From contig CP061031.1 in assembly GCA_014490595.1 (NCBI GenBank), forward strand, positions 930,001 through 994,000: 64,000 nucleotides of DNA, in the 5' to 3' direction. Under the pieces are notes generated by a model. That model saw only the letters and a program-made list of their open reading frames with translations. It did not search any database and had not been told where the DNA came from. The position numbers and the translations under genes are program-made. Positions 53,351 to 62,176 of the stretch are shown piece by piece. How positions within the stretch are numbered: the first letter of the stretch is position 1; every line of letters starts with the position of its first letter. The DNA is from Corynebacterium wankanglinii. GTDB lineage: Bacteria > Actinomycetota > Actinomycetes > Mycobacteriales > Mycobacteriaceae.

Positions 53351-53495
53351 CCCAGGGCGGTGAGCTCACCTCGCTCTAAGGGAGCAGGGTGAGGTCGGCA
53401 CTTCCTAGTTTGGGCATCGGAATTGACCAGAACTTCACGCTGTCGCTTTAGCTCCGAGTGGCCGAACGAGGATGGGTCAGGGGTGACGGTCCCTG

Positions 53496-54470
53496 CTAGT
53501 TGGCGTGCAGGACGTCGTTGAGTGCAATGCCCTTCGCGGGCACGGCTTCCACCGCCCCGGTGATGGAGTTGCGGCGGAACTGCAGCCCGTTGGCACCGGA
53601 CAGCTCAAGCGCCTTCACTTCGGTGCCGGCGTCCTTGCCCAGGGCCTCGGCAACCGGCGCGGTCAGCACAACCTTGGTGCCGGCGGTGACGTAGAGGCCG
53701 GCTTCGACAATGCAGTCGTCGCCAAGCGAGATGCCCACGCCCGCGTTCGCCCCGAGCAAGCAGCGCTCGCCGAGCGAGATGACTTCCTTGCCGCCGCCGG
53801 ACAGTGTGCCCATGATGGAGGCGCCGCCGCCGATGTCGGTGCCGTCACCAACCACGACACCCGCGGAGATGCGGCCCTCGACCATGGAAGCGCCGAGCGT
53901 GCCAGCGTTGAAGTTCACAAACCCCTCGTGCATGACGGTCGTGCCCTCGGCGAGGTGCGCGCCGAGGCGGATTCGGTCCGCGTCGCCGATGCGCACTCCC
54001 GACGGTACGACGTAGTCCACCATGCGCGGGAACTTATCTACGGAGAACACCACCACAGGGCCCTTGGCGGCGAGCCGGCCGCGCGTCATCTGGAAATCAG
54101 CGACCGCGCACGGCCCATAGTTCGTCCACACCACGTTGGACAACAGGCCGAAGACGCCGTCCATGTTCGCGCCGTGCGGGCGGATCAGCCGGTGCGACAG
54201 CAGGTGCAAGCGCAGGTAAACGTCGTAGGCGTCAACCGCTGGCTCCGACAGGTCGGCGATGGTGGTCTCCACGGCCACGCGTGCGACGCCGCGCGCTTCG
54301 TCTGGCCCGACGAGCTCCGCGAAGCGTGCGTCTGGCTCATCCAGCCGACGCGTCCCGGTTTCCCCCGTGGCCTCGTCGATCTTCGGTGCCGGGTACCAGA
54401 CGTCGAGGACGGTGCCGTCGTGGGTGATGGTGGCTACGCCACGCGCGTGTGCGGAGGTTGGGGAAGTCAT
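53496..54470 (-). CDS. dapD: Tetrahydrodipicolinate N-succinyltransferase DapD
   Basis: 324 residues. Actinobacterial DapD: N-terminal globular part, then [60 protein letters not shown] and [20 protein letters not shown], the left-handed beta-helix hexapeptide repeats with the CoA- and substrate-binding loops. It adds succinyl to tetrahydrodipicolinate in the lysine/DAP pathway. Divergent from nothing close; the two permeases follow on the same strand upstream. Confidence 0.96.
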   Translation of the reverse strand: MTSPTSAHARGVATITHDGTVLDVWYPAPKIDEATGETGTRRLDEPDARFAELVGPDEARGVARVAVETTIADLSEPAVDAYDVYLRLHLLSHRLIRPHGANMDGVFGLLSNVVWTNYGPCAVADFQMTRGRLAAKGPVVVFSVDKFPRMVDYVVPSGVRIGDADRIRLGAHLAEGTTVMHEGFVNFNAGTLGASMVEGRISAGVVVGDGTDIGGGASIMGTLSGGGKEVISLGERCLLGANAGVGISLGDDCIVEAGLYVTAGTKVVLTAPVAEALGKDAGTEVKALELSGANGLQFRRNSITGAVEAVPAKGIALNDVLHAN

Positions 54471-54494
54471 GTGAGCTACCTTACGGCACCCCGG

Positions 54495-55840
54495 TTACGG
54501 GTGAGGAACGAGCACGCCCACCAGCACCAGCGAGAGGATGGTCACGCTGATGACTTGGGAGCGCGAAGCGTCGTCAAAAAGCATGAGCACCGTCAGCCCC
54601 AGCAGTGCCGCAAGCGTCACCCACGGCACCCACGACGCGCCGCGCACGCGCACGGCGGAGCTGCGGATGCGCGGGTGCAGCTTGATGAAGCTCAGCGTGA
54701 TCATGATCCAAGTGACGATGAGGCAGCCGCCTGTTGCGGACATGATGAAGTCGATCATTCCCGGCGGGTTCCACCACTGCAGGCCGACGGCCACAAACGC
54801 GAAAAATACCGACACGAGCACGGAGTTGCGCGGCACGCCAGCGGCGTTAGTCGTGGCCATCCAGCGCGGGGCGTCGCCTTCCAGCGCCTGCTGGTAGCCG
54901 AGGCGGGAGGTGCCGTAGATCTGCGCGTTAAAGGCGGAGAGCAACGCCAGCACGATCACCACCTCCATGAGCCCGGCCGCGCCCGGGATGTTGGCCATCT
55001 CCAAAACGGCGGTGAAGGGGGAGTCTGCGGCGGAATCGGCGCCGTCGATGGCGGCGTAGGGCAGCAGGAGGATGATTACCGCGACGGAGCCGATGTAGAA
55101 CAGGCGATGCGCCAGATGATGGAGTTCACGGCGCGCTTGACGTTCTCCGACGGGTTTTCGGACTCGGCCGCGGCGATGGTGACCACTTCGATGCCGCCGA
55201 ACGCGAACGCGACGGCAAGCAGCCCCGCCGCGATACCGCTGATGCCGTTGGGGGCGAACCCGGATTCGCGGACGTTGCCGAAGCCGACAAAATCGCTCGC
55301 GGGCAGCACACCGGACCAGAGCAGGACGCCGATGACCAAAAAGCCCAGAATCACGGCGATTTTGATCATGGCGAACCAGTACTCGAACTCGCCGAAGCCC
55401 TTGACTTGCGCGAGGTTCACGGCGGTGAGGATGGCCACGACAATGAGCCCTGGGATCCACTGGGGCACGCCGAACCAGCCGGCCATCATCGCGGAGGCGC
55501 CGGTGAGCTCCGCGCCGCACGCCATGATGAGGAGGAAGTAGTAGATCCACCCGAGCAGGAATCCGGCCCAGTGGCCGAACGCCATGCGTCCGTAGGTGGC
55601 GAATGAGCCGGATGAGGGGTGCGCTGCGGCCATCTCGCCGAGCATGCGCATCACGGCGATGACGATCAGCCCGGCGATGACGTACGCGATGAGGATCGCG
55701 GGCCCGGCTGCGCGGATGCCCACGCCGACGCCGAGGAAGAGGCCGGCACCGACTGCGGTGCCCAAGCCCATGAGTGTGAGGTGACGCGATTTCAGGCCGG
55801 AGCCCAGATCGCCTCTGCTTATCGACGTTCCTTCGGCCAT
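54495..55840 (-). pseudogene. APC-family amino-acid permease, frameshifted
   Basis: About 448 residues, 12 predicted helices. LKSRHLTLMGLGTAVGAGLF, the conserved helix-1 region of APC amino-acid transporters, and IAAGLLAVAFAFGGIEVVTI are present. After NSIIWRIA the frame breaks near 55,107 (one C of a CCC run lost) and continues FYIGSVAVIILLLPYAAIDG to the end. The start ATG abuts the stop of the paralogous permease upstream (TAAATG). The N-terminus carries the 11-mer (55817-55827), giving rare ATA and AGA codons. Substrate probably a neutral or basic amino acid. Confidence 0.85.
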
Positions 55841-57217
55841 TTACCTGTTTCCCTTTCCATGCACCGCACTGGCGAGTGCGATGACTCCAACAACGACGGC
55901 GACAGCAAGCATCTGGAACCGGCCGTCGGGGTTTGCGAGCATGAGCGCGATCACGCCGCCGGCGAGCGCGATCATCACCCACGGCAGGACGTTCGGAGCC
56001 CACATTCGCACCTCCGTGATCTCGCCGGTGGCTACCAGCTTGGGGTGGATGCGCACAAAGGACAGCGCGACCACGATCCACAGCACGATCAGGCAGCCGC
56101 CGACCGCGTTGAGGAGGAAGGCGAGTAGCCCGGGCGGGTTCCAGTACTGCAGAGCCACCGCGGCGAATCCGAAGACGACGGAGACGATGACGGCGCGCAC
56201 GGGCACGCCGCGGGCGTCGGTGCGCGCGAAGGAGGCGGGTGCGTCGCCGCGTACTGCGAGGTTCTGCAGGAAGCGCGATGAGCCGTAGATTTGCGTGTTG
56301 CAGGCGGAAAGCAGGGCCACCACGATCACGGCTTCCATGATGCCCACGGCACCCGGGATGTTGGCCATTTCGAGCACGGCCGTAAACGGCGAGTCAGCCG
56401 CGGAGTCGGCGCCGCCGATCTGGTCGAAGGGCAAAAGCAGCACGATCAGCAGCACGGAGCCGATGTAGAACACCGAGATGCGCCAGATGATGGAGCGGAT
56501 GGCGGAGTGCACGCCCGCCTGCGGGTCCTCGGATTCCGCGGCGGCGACGGTGACCAGCTCGATGCCGCCGAACGCGAACGCGACGGCGAGGAGGGCAGTA
56601 GCGACGCCGGACCAGCCATTGGGCATGAACCCGACCTCGTTGACGTTGTGCAAACCCACGAAGCCGCCGGCGGGCAACAGCCCGAGCCACAGCGCCACGC
56701 CGATGGCAAGGAATGCGATGATGACGGCGACCTTGATCAGGGCGAACCAGAATTCGAACTCGCCGAAATTCTTCACTGCTGAGAAGTTGATCACCGTAAA
56801 GATGACGATTGCGGCTAACGCGGGGAGCCACGGCGAGATGCCGAACCAAGCTGCCACGATGGCGGAGGCACCGGTGATCTCCACGGCCATGATCATGATC
56901 ATCATGAACCAGTACAGCCAGCCGATGGTGAACCCGGCCCACGGCCCGAACGCCTGCGCGGCGTAGGTGGAAAACGTGCCGGAAGAAGGCCGCGCGGCCA
57001 CCATCTCCGCGAGCATCTGCATGAAGCAGACGGTGATGAACCCGGCGATCACGTAGGCGATCAGCACTGCGGGACCGGCTGCGGCGATGCCCACGCCGGT
57101 GCCCAGGAACAGGCCCGCGCCGATGGCTGAGCCGAGGCCCATCATGGTGAGGTGGCGCGTTTTCAGCCCGCGCGCGAGCGCCGTGGAGTCCGCGACAGGG
57201 GAAACAGGTGTTGACAT
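55841..57217 (-). CDS. APC-family amino-acid permease
   Basis: 458 residues from ATG 57217. Highly similar to the downstream permease over its whole length (LKTRHLTMMGLGSAIGAGLF, AVAFAFGGIELVTVAAAESE, WRISVFYIGSVLLIVLLLPF, DSPFTAVLEMANIPGA), so the pair arose by tandem duplication. The transporters stand between dapD and the dapD paralogue, which hints at lysine or a related amino acid as substrate, but the sequence does not settle it. Confidence 0.9.
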   Translation of the reverse strand: MSTPVSPVADSTALARGLKTRHLTMMGLGSAIGAGLFLGTGVGIAAAGPAVLIAYVIAGFITVCFMQMLAEMVAARPSSGTFSTYAAQAFGPWAGFTIGWLYWFMMIMIMAVEITGASAIVAAWFGISPWLPALAAIVIFTVINFSAVKNFGEFEFWFALIKVAVIIAFLAIGVALWLGLLPAGGFVGLHNVNEVGFMPNGWSGVATALLAVAFAFGGIELVTVAAAESEDPQAGVHSAIRSIIWRISVFYIGSVLLIVLLLPFDQIGGADSAADSPFTAVLEMANIPGAVGIMEAVIVVALLSACNTQIYGSSRFLQNLAVRGDAPASFARTDARGVPVRAVIVSVVFGFAAVALQYWNPPGLLAFLLNAVGGCLIVLWIVVALSFVRIHPKLVATGEITEVRMWAPNVLPWVMIALAGGVIALMLANPDGRFQMLAVAVVVGVIALASAVHGKGNR

Positions 57218-57255
57218 GCTCAACACCTTAAACGCACACTTTTAGGCCGACGGCA

Positions 57256-58188
57256 TTATATGCCGTTTTCTCCGCGCCGCCGCACCACGGGAGAGGTGGA
57301 AAACGGCTCGTGCTCGATGCGCAGGTCGCTGCGCCCAGCGATCGCGCTCGCGGGCACTTGGGTGCCGGACTCCACATCGAAGACCATCGTCTCCGGCTCG
57401 AGCATGACACCGACGCCGATCTCGCACCGGTCGCCAAGATCCACCCCGATCACGCCCGCCGAGGGATGCAGCCGGCAATCCCGCCCCATCCGCATCGGAC
57501 GGCGCTCGAATTCGCTGACCCGCGAGGCCATGAGTGTGGAGGACAGCGAAAGGTCTGTGCCGCCGCCTACTACTACCGCAGAGGACACCCGGCCCTCGAT
57601 GCGCGCCGGTCCAAGTGAGCCCGCGTTATAGGACACGTAGCCCTCGCGCATCACCGAGGTTCCCTCGGCCAGGTAGGCGCCCAGCCGCACGCGCTCGGCC
57701 TCCGCGATCGTTACGCCCGAAGGCACCACGTAGTCCACCATGCGCGGCAGGCGGTCGATGCCGTAGACGTGGATCAGCCCGCGCGCCCGCAAGTTCATGC
57801 GCACGGTTTCGAAGTTGTCGGCCAGGCACGGTCCCTTGTTCGTCCACACCACAGGTACCAGCAGCTCCAGCGCGCCCTCCAGGTTGATGGTGAGAGGCTC
57901 GACCATGCGGTGCGACAGCAGGTGCAGGCGCAAAAAGACGTCGTGGGCGTCCACCGGTGGCGCGTTCAAATCAGCGATCGTGGTGCGCACTGGCACAAGC
58001 TCCACCAACCTGTCGTGGTCCGATCCGATGAGTTTGAGGAACTTCGGGGAGAGTTCGTGGGCGGAGACGCGGTGGGTGGCCGAAGGTTCGTCGATAGGCA
58101 CAAGCTCCGGCGACGGGAACCAGGTGTCCAGCACAGTCCCGTCCATGGCGATGTTGGCAATTCCGACGGCGCGCGCTCCAGCAGACAT
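57256..58188 (-). CDS. Divergent DapD paralogue
   Basis: 310 residues. Same overall plan as Dap[61 protein letters not shown]. However the loop [14 protein letters not shown] of the true enzyme is replaced by DLSLSSTLMASRVSEFERRP, and the region after it diverges, so CoA or substrate binding may be changed. A second DapD-like gene next to dapE is also known in C. glutamicum (recalled as dapD2-type). It is divergent from dapE, 29 bp apart. Confidence 0.8.
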   Translation of the reverse strand: MSAGARAVGIANIAMDGTVLDTWFPSPELVPIDEPSATHRVSAHELSPKFLKLIGSDHDRLVELVPVRTTIADLNAPPVDAHDVFLRLHLLSHRMVEPLTINLEGALELLVPVVWTNKGPCLADNFETVRMNLRARGLIHVYGIDRLPRMVDYVVPSGVTIAEAERVRLGAYLAEGTSVMREGYVSYNAGSLGPARIEGRVSSAVVVGGGTDLSLSSTLMASRVSEFERRPMRMGRDCRLHPSAGVIGVDLGDRCEIGVGVMLEPETMVFDVESGTQVPASAIAGRSDLRIEHEPFSTSPVVRRRGENGI

Positions 58189-58217
58189 GCCTGGGAGTGT
58201 AAACGTAGGATCGCCGT

Positions 58218-59306
58218 GTGACTTCCTTAGATCTCTTCGCTGACCCTGTCGAGCTGACCGCGGCGCTCGTGGACATCGAGTCGCCCTCGCACCACGAGGA
58301 GGCGATCGCGGACGCCATTGAGGAGGCGCTGCGCGGCCTCGAGCACGCCGAGGTGCAGCGCTTCGGCAACACGGTGGTCGCCCGCACGACCTTCGGGCTG
58401 GACAGCCGCGTCGTGCTCGCCGGCCACATTGACACGGTGCCGCTGGCCGATAACACGCCGCATCGGCTCGCCGACGGCATTCTCCACGGCTGCGGCTCCG
58501 TGGACATGAAATCCGGCATGGCGTGCTACCTCAACGCCTTCGCGCGGCTTGCGCAGCCCGGCAAGACCGCACACGACCTCACCCTCATTGCCTACGAGGC
58601 CGAGGAGGTGGCGCAGGAGTACAACGGCTTGTTCCACCTGGAACGCGACCACCCTGAGCTGCTGGCCGGTGACATCGCCCTGCTCGGCGAGCCGTCCGGC
58701 GGGATCATCGAGGCCGGTTGCCAGGGCTCCATCCGGGTCTTCGTGGACGCGTCCGGCACCCGCGCTCACTCCGCGCGCAGCTGGCTCGGCCACAACGCGG
58801 CGCACGACCTCGCCGGGGTGCTCACCCGCATCGCCGCCTACGAGCCGCGGAGCGTGGTCATCGACGGCTGCGAGTACCGCGAGGGCCTCAACGTGGTGGG
58901 CCTGGAGGGCTTCGTGGCCACGAACACCATCCCCGACCACGCGCGGCTCATCGTGAACTTCCGGTACGCGCCGGACCGCTCGGTGGAAGATGCCAAGGCG
59001 CACCTGGAGGAGGCGCTTCAGCTTGACGACGAGCTGACGCTGACCTACGACGACATCTCCCCGGCCGCCCTTCCTGGGCTCGGCGACCCGGTTGCAGCCG
59101 GCTTGGTCAAGGCTGTGGGCGGGAACTTCCGGGCGAAGTTTGGGTGGACGGACGTGTCGCGTTTTTCCAGCCTGGGTGTGCCCGCGGTGAATTTCGGGCC
59201 CGGTGACCCGGGGTTCGCCCACAAGAAGGACGAGCAATGCCCGGTCGACCAGATCCGCCAAGTGTCAACGCAACTGCTGGATTACCTCAGCGCTGAAAGC
59301 GAGTAA
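58218..59306 (+). CDS. dapE: Succinyl-diaminopimelate desuccinylase DapE
   Basis: 362 residues, GTG start. M20 peptidase motifs: AGHIDTVPLADN (metal His and Asp), GCGSVDMKSGMA (bridging Asp), YEAEEVAQEYNG (catalytic and metal Glu), LLGEPSGGIIEAG and late FGPGDPGFAHKKDE (last His). Dimerisation domain in between. It removes succinate to give LL-DAP. The order dapE-LOG-folP2-gpgS follows. Confidence 0.95.
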   Translation: MTSLDLFADPVELTAALVDIESPSHHEEAIADAIEEALRGLEHAEVQRFGNTVVARTTFGLDSRVVLAGHIDTVPLADNTPHRLADGILHGCGSVDMKSGMACYLNAFARLAQPGKTAHDLTLIAYEAEEVAQEYNGLFHLERDHPELLAGDIALLGEPSGGIIEAGCQGSIRVFVDASGTRAHSARSWLGHNAAHDLAGVLTRIAAYEPRSVVIDGCEYREGLNVVGLEGFVATNTIPDHARLIVNFRYAPDRSVEDAKAHLEEALQLDDELTLTYDDISPAALPGLGDPVAAGLVKAVGGNFRAKFGWTDVSRFSSLGVPAVNFGPGDPGFAHKKDEQCPVDQIRQVSTQLLDYLSAESE

Positions 59307-59311
59307 ACCCC

Positions 59312-60097
59312 ATGGCCCCGCTGAACATTCCCCGCCCGGACCGCGACCGCAAGTTACGTGGCCCCATCGCACTACGCGGCGAGGACCACCAGGCGTCCAC
59401 CCACGACCAACGACTGCTTGAATCCGCCGGCCACGCCGACGGGCAGTGGAAGCACGAAGATCCCTGGCGCGTGATGCGCATCCAGTCCGAGTTCGTCGCT
59501 GGCTTCGATGCGCTGTCCGACATGCCCAAGGCCGTGACGGTTTTTGGTTCCGCCCGCCTGGGGGAGGGTACCCCGGAGTACGAGCAGGCCTACGAGGTCG
59601 GCCGCGCGCTGGCGGACTCGGGGTACGCAGTGATCACCGGCGGCGGGCCGGGCCTGATGGAGGGGCCGAACCGCGGCGCCCACAACGCGGGCGGCCTGTC
59701 GGTCGGCTTGGGCATCGAGCTGCCCTTTGAGCAGGGGTTGAACGACTGGGTCGACCTCGGCCTGAACTTCCGCTACTTCTTCGCTCGCAAGACCATGTTT
59801 TTGAAGTACTCGCAGGCCTTCGTCGCGTTGCCGGGCGGCTTCGGCACCATGGACGAGGTCTTCGAGGTGCTGTGCATGGTGCAAACGGGCAAGGTGACCA
59901 ACTTCCCGATCGTGCTCATCGGCACCGAGTTCTGGTCCGGCCTGGCGGCGTGGATCGAAGACCAGCTGCTCGCCCGTGGCTTGATCTCGCCGGGCGACGA
60001 GAAGCTTTACCTGGTCACCGACTCGGTGGATGAGGCCGTCGCCCACATCGTGGAGGCGCACAGGGTGATGACGGATCAGCGTCTGCACAATGCCTAA
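59312..60097 (+). CDS. TIGR00730/LOG family Rossmann-fold protein
   Basis: 261 residues, ATG five bases after the dapE stop. AVTVFGSARLGEGTPEYEQA, VITGGGPGLMEGPNRGAHNA (GGGxGLM) and FVALPGGFGTMDEVFEVL (PGGxGTxxE) are the LOG phosphoribohydrolase motifs. Such enzymes cut nucleoside 5'-monophosphates, and in mycobacteria and corynebacteria can release cytokinin-like bases. Overlaps folP2 start by 8 bp. Confidence 0.9.
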   Translation: MAPLNIPRPDRDRKLRGPIALRGEDHQASTHDQRLLESAGHADGQWKHEDPWRVMRIQSEFVAGFDALSDMPKAVTVFGSARLGEGTPEYEQAYEVGRALADSGYAVITGGGPGLMEGPNRGAHNAGGLSVGLGIELPFEQGLNDWVDLGLNFRYFFARKTMFLKYSQAFVALPGGFGTMDEVFEVLCMVQTGKVTNFPIVLIGTEFWSGLAAWIEDQLLARGLISPGDEKLYLVTDSVDEAVAHIVEAHRVMTDQRLHNA

Positions 60098-60940
60098 GCC
60101 GCTCGCCCAGGTCATGGCGATTGTCAATCGCACGCCCGATTCCTTCTACGACAAAGGCGCCACGTTCGCCGCGGACAAAGCGCTTTTGCGTATCGACGAC
60201 GCCGTGGCCGCCGGCGCCACCATCATCGACATCGGCGGCGTCAAGGCAGGCCCCGGCGACGAGGTTACGGTTGCCGAGGAAACGGAGCGCGTCGTTCCTC
60301 TCATCGCCGCCGCCCGCTCCCGGCACCCCGATGTGACTATTAGCGTGGACACATGGCGCGCGCAGGTGGCCGAGGCCGCGATCGACGCCGGGGCCGACTT
60401 GATCAACGATACGTGGGCGGGTTCGACCCGGAGCTCGTTGAGGTGGCGGGGCATCACCGCGTGGGGTACGTGTGCTCGCATACCGGCGGGGTGACCCCGC
60501 GCACGCGCCCGCACCGGGTGCACTACGACGACGTGGTCGCCGACGTGATCGCGGAGACCACCGCACTCGCGGAGCGCGCCGTAGCCGCGGGCGTGCCGGA
60601 GGAGCGGATCTTCATCGACCCCACCCACGACTTCGGCAAAAACACCTACCACGGTCTCGAACTGCTGCGCCGCGTGGACGAGCTCGTGGACACCGGCTGG
60701 CCGGTGCTGATGGCGCTGTCGAATAAGGACTTCGTGGGGGAGACACTGCACCGTGGCCTGTACGGCGCGGACATCACCGAGCGTGTTCCCGGCACCCTCG
60801 CCGCCACCGCGTGGGCCGCCGCACGCGGGGTAGCGGCCTTCCGCGCCCATGAGGTCGCCGCCACCGTAGACGTGATCCGCATGACCGCCGCCATCCAGGG
60901 CGACATGGCCCCCATGCACACCGTGCGGGGGCTGGCGTGA
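60090..60940 (+). pseudogene. folP2: Dihydropteroate synthase homologue FolP2-type, frameshifted
   Basis: About 283 residues. AIVNRTPDSFYDKGATFAAD, IDIGGVKAGPGDEV, SVDTWRAQVAEAAIDAGADL and INDTWAG in frame one; the frame breaks near 60,418 and resumes GFDPELVEVAGHHRVGYVCS, IFIDPTHDFGKNTYHGLELL and ends at GLA. One added base restores it. The IDIGG-VKAGPG variant in place of IDIGGESTRPGA marks the FolP2 group next to gpgS, which is not the main folate enzyme in mycobacteria (recalled). Start overlaps the LOG gene. Confidence 0.85.
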
Positions 60941-61653
60941 AGGTCAGCGTGGTCATCCCGGCGCTCAACGAGCAGGACACGGTCGCAGGCGTGGTGGAGC
61001 AGTGCCTCGCGTCCGCGGCCGACGAGGTGCTCGTCGTCGACCCGGATTCCACCGACGCCACCGCGGAGCGTGCCGCCGCCGCGGGGGCAAGGGTGGTGCC
61101 GTGGCGCGAGGTGGACCCGCGCGAGCCCTGGGAGGGCAAGGGCGAGGCGCTGTGGCGCGGGGTGAAGGCGGCCAGCGGCGACGCGGTGGTGTTTGTGGAC
61201 GCGGATGTGACCTCGCTTCAACCGTGGTGGGTCGACGCGCTTGCCACTCCGCTGCAAGACAGCACCGTCCACCTAGTCAAAGCCTCCTACGACCGCACCC
61301 GCGCCGGCGGCCGCGTCACCGAGCTGACCGCCAAGCCCTTGCTGCGCGCATGTTTCCCGGAACTCGCGCACATACGTCAGCCGCTTGCGGGCGAATACGC
61401 CATTCGCCGATCCACCGCGCTGCGGTTGCCGTTCGTTTCCGGCTACGGCGTGGAAGCAGGATTGCTTATCGACGTCGCATCCGCCCACACCCCCGCATCC
61501 ATCCAACAAGCCCAACTGAGCCCCCGCGAGCACCGCAACCGCCCGTTGACGCAGCTGGCCCCCATGGCCGACGTGGTCGCCCGCACCATACTCGCGCGCG
61601 CCGGGGTGGCGGACATCGAGGTCCGCGAGCGGCCTGCCTGGGTAGACGGTTAA
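60937..61653 (+). CDS. gpgS: Glucosyl-3-phosphoglycerate synthase-type glycosyltransferase
   Basis: 238 residues, GTG start overlapping the folP2 stop (GTGA). GT2/GT81 fold: VVIPALNEQDTVAGVVEQCL, DEVLVVDPDSTDATAERAA, VVFVDADVTSLQP (DxD metal site), and AGEYAIRRSTALRLPFVSGY with GVEAGLLIDVA. It uses UDP- or GDP-glucose and 3-phosphoglycerate to start methylglucose lipopolysaccharide/glucosylglycerate synthesis. It is shorter than mycobacterial GpgS (about 320 residues), so the C-terminal part is reduced. The 11-mer lies at 61464-61474. Confidence 0.85.
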   Translation: MKVSVVIPALNEQDTVAGVVEQCLASAADEVLVVDPDSTDATAERAAAAGARVVPWREVDPREPWEGKGEALWRGVKAASGDAVVFVDADVTSLQPWWVDALATPLQDSTVHLVKASYDRTRAGGRVTELTAKPLLRACFPELAHIRQPLAGEYAIRRSTALRLPFVSGYGVEAGLLIDVASAHTPASIQQAQLSPREHRNRPLTQLAPMADVVARTILARAGVADIEVRERPAWVDG

Positions 61654-61663
61654 ACTGGCCGTC

Positions 61664-61975
61664 ATGCTTTCCTGGATCATCCTCATCCTTATCCTCGCGT
61701 TGTTGAGCATCATCGGCGTGCGCGTGTTCGCCTCCGTCTTCGGCCGCGGGGAGGCGCTGCCCCCCATGCCGCCGACCAGCGAGGTCAAGGAGGCCAACCG
61801 CCGCGCGGTGGAGGAGGGCAACTTCGGCGACATCCAGCTCGAGGTGGTGCACCGCGGGTACCGCATGGATCAGGTGGATGCGCTGCTGGAGCAGTTGGCG
61901 GGTGACAACCTTGGGCCCGTCGATAGGCGTGGCGCTCAGGTAGAATCTTCTGCACAACCCCATCACGAAGTTTAA
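61664..61975 (+). CDS. DivIVA-like domain membrane protein
   Basis: 103 residues. One N-terminal membrane helix (LSWIILILILALLSIIGVRV), a Pro-rich linker, and a VVHRGYRMDQVDALLEQLAG motif that matches the DivIVA/Wag31 N-terminal lipid-binding hook region (F/Y-R-GY-xxxxVD-xFL). Same position as the Rv1209-type gene after gpgS in mycobacteria. May help recruit cell-pole or septal factors; inference. An inverted 11-mer is at 61918. Confidence 0.75.
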   Translation: MLSWIILILILALLSIIGVRVFASVFGRGEALPPMPPTSEVKEANRRAVEEGNFGDIQLEVVHRGYRMDQVDALLEQLAGDNLGPVDRRGAQVESSAQPHHEV

Positions 61976-61988
61976 GGAGCGTAGACGA

Positions 61989-62159
61989 ATGGCAGCAATG
62001 AAGCCGCGTACCGGCAGTGGGCCTATGGAAGCGGTGGAGGAATCCCGCAAGATCGTGATGCGCATCCCGTCCGACGGCGGTGGCCGCCTCGTCGTGGAGC
62101 TGACCAAGGAAGAGGCCGGCGAGCTCGGCCGGTTGCTCACGGAGGCCGCAGAAGCCTAA
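61989..62159 (+). CDS. DUF3117 small protein
   Basis: 56 residues: MAAMKPRTGSGPMEAVEESR then KIVMRIPSDGGGRLVVELTK and EEAGELGRLLTEA. Almost invariant across actinobacteria, always near gpgS/tag. Function unknown. Good ribosome site (AAGGAG) upstream. Confidence 0.92.
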   Translation: MAAMKPRTGSGPMEAVEESRKIVMRIPSDGGGRLVVELTKEEAGELGRLLTEAAEA

Positions 62160-62176
62160 CGCGGTAGTATCGCCAC

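Larger units (their letters stand above)
12622..61928. repeat. Dispersed 11-mer GCYTATCGACG (14 exact copies)
   Basis: GCTTATCGACG on the plus strand begins at 24552, 29906, 37594, 40542, 42495, 45371, 48004, 55817 and 61464. CGTCGATAGGC, the inverse of GCCTATCGACG, begins at 12622, 32725, 42764, 58089 and 61918. Near matches with one changed base lie at 11825, 14334, 20501, 22400, 43379 and 60188. The left accessory segment has none. All but one sit inside genes, in any frame. Confidence 0.8.

Noticed and set aside
53505..55541. A 678-codon open frame on the plus strand opposite dapD and the first permease
   Set aside because: Antisense frame of two well-supported genes; its composition (His/Arg/Ala-rich, no domain) is the usual shadow of high-GC coding DNA.
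6030..60940. Genome reduction or pseudogenisation as cause of the broken core genes
   Set aside because: The breaks are almost all single-base deletions in homopolymers, in genes that are otherwise perfectly conserved; a sequencing cause explains them more simply.
12622..61928. The 11-mer as a transcription terminator or promoter element
   Set aside because: Nearly all copies lie within genes at arbitrary distance from starts and ends, and in both orientations relative to transcription.
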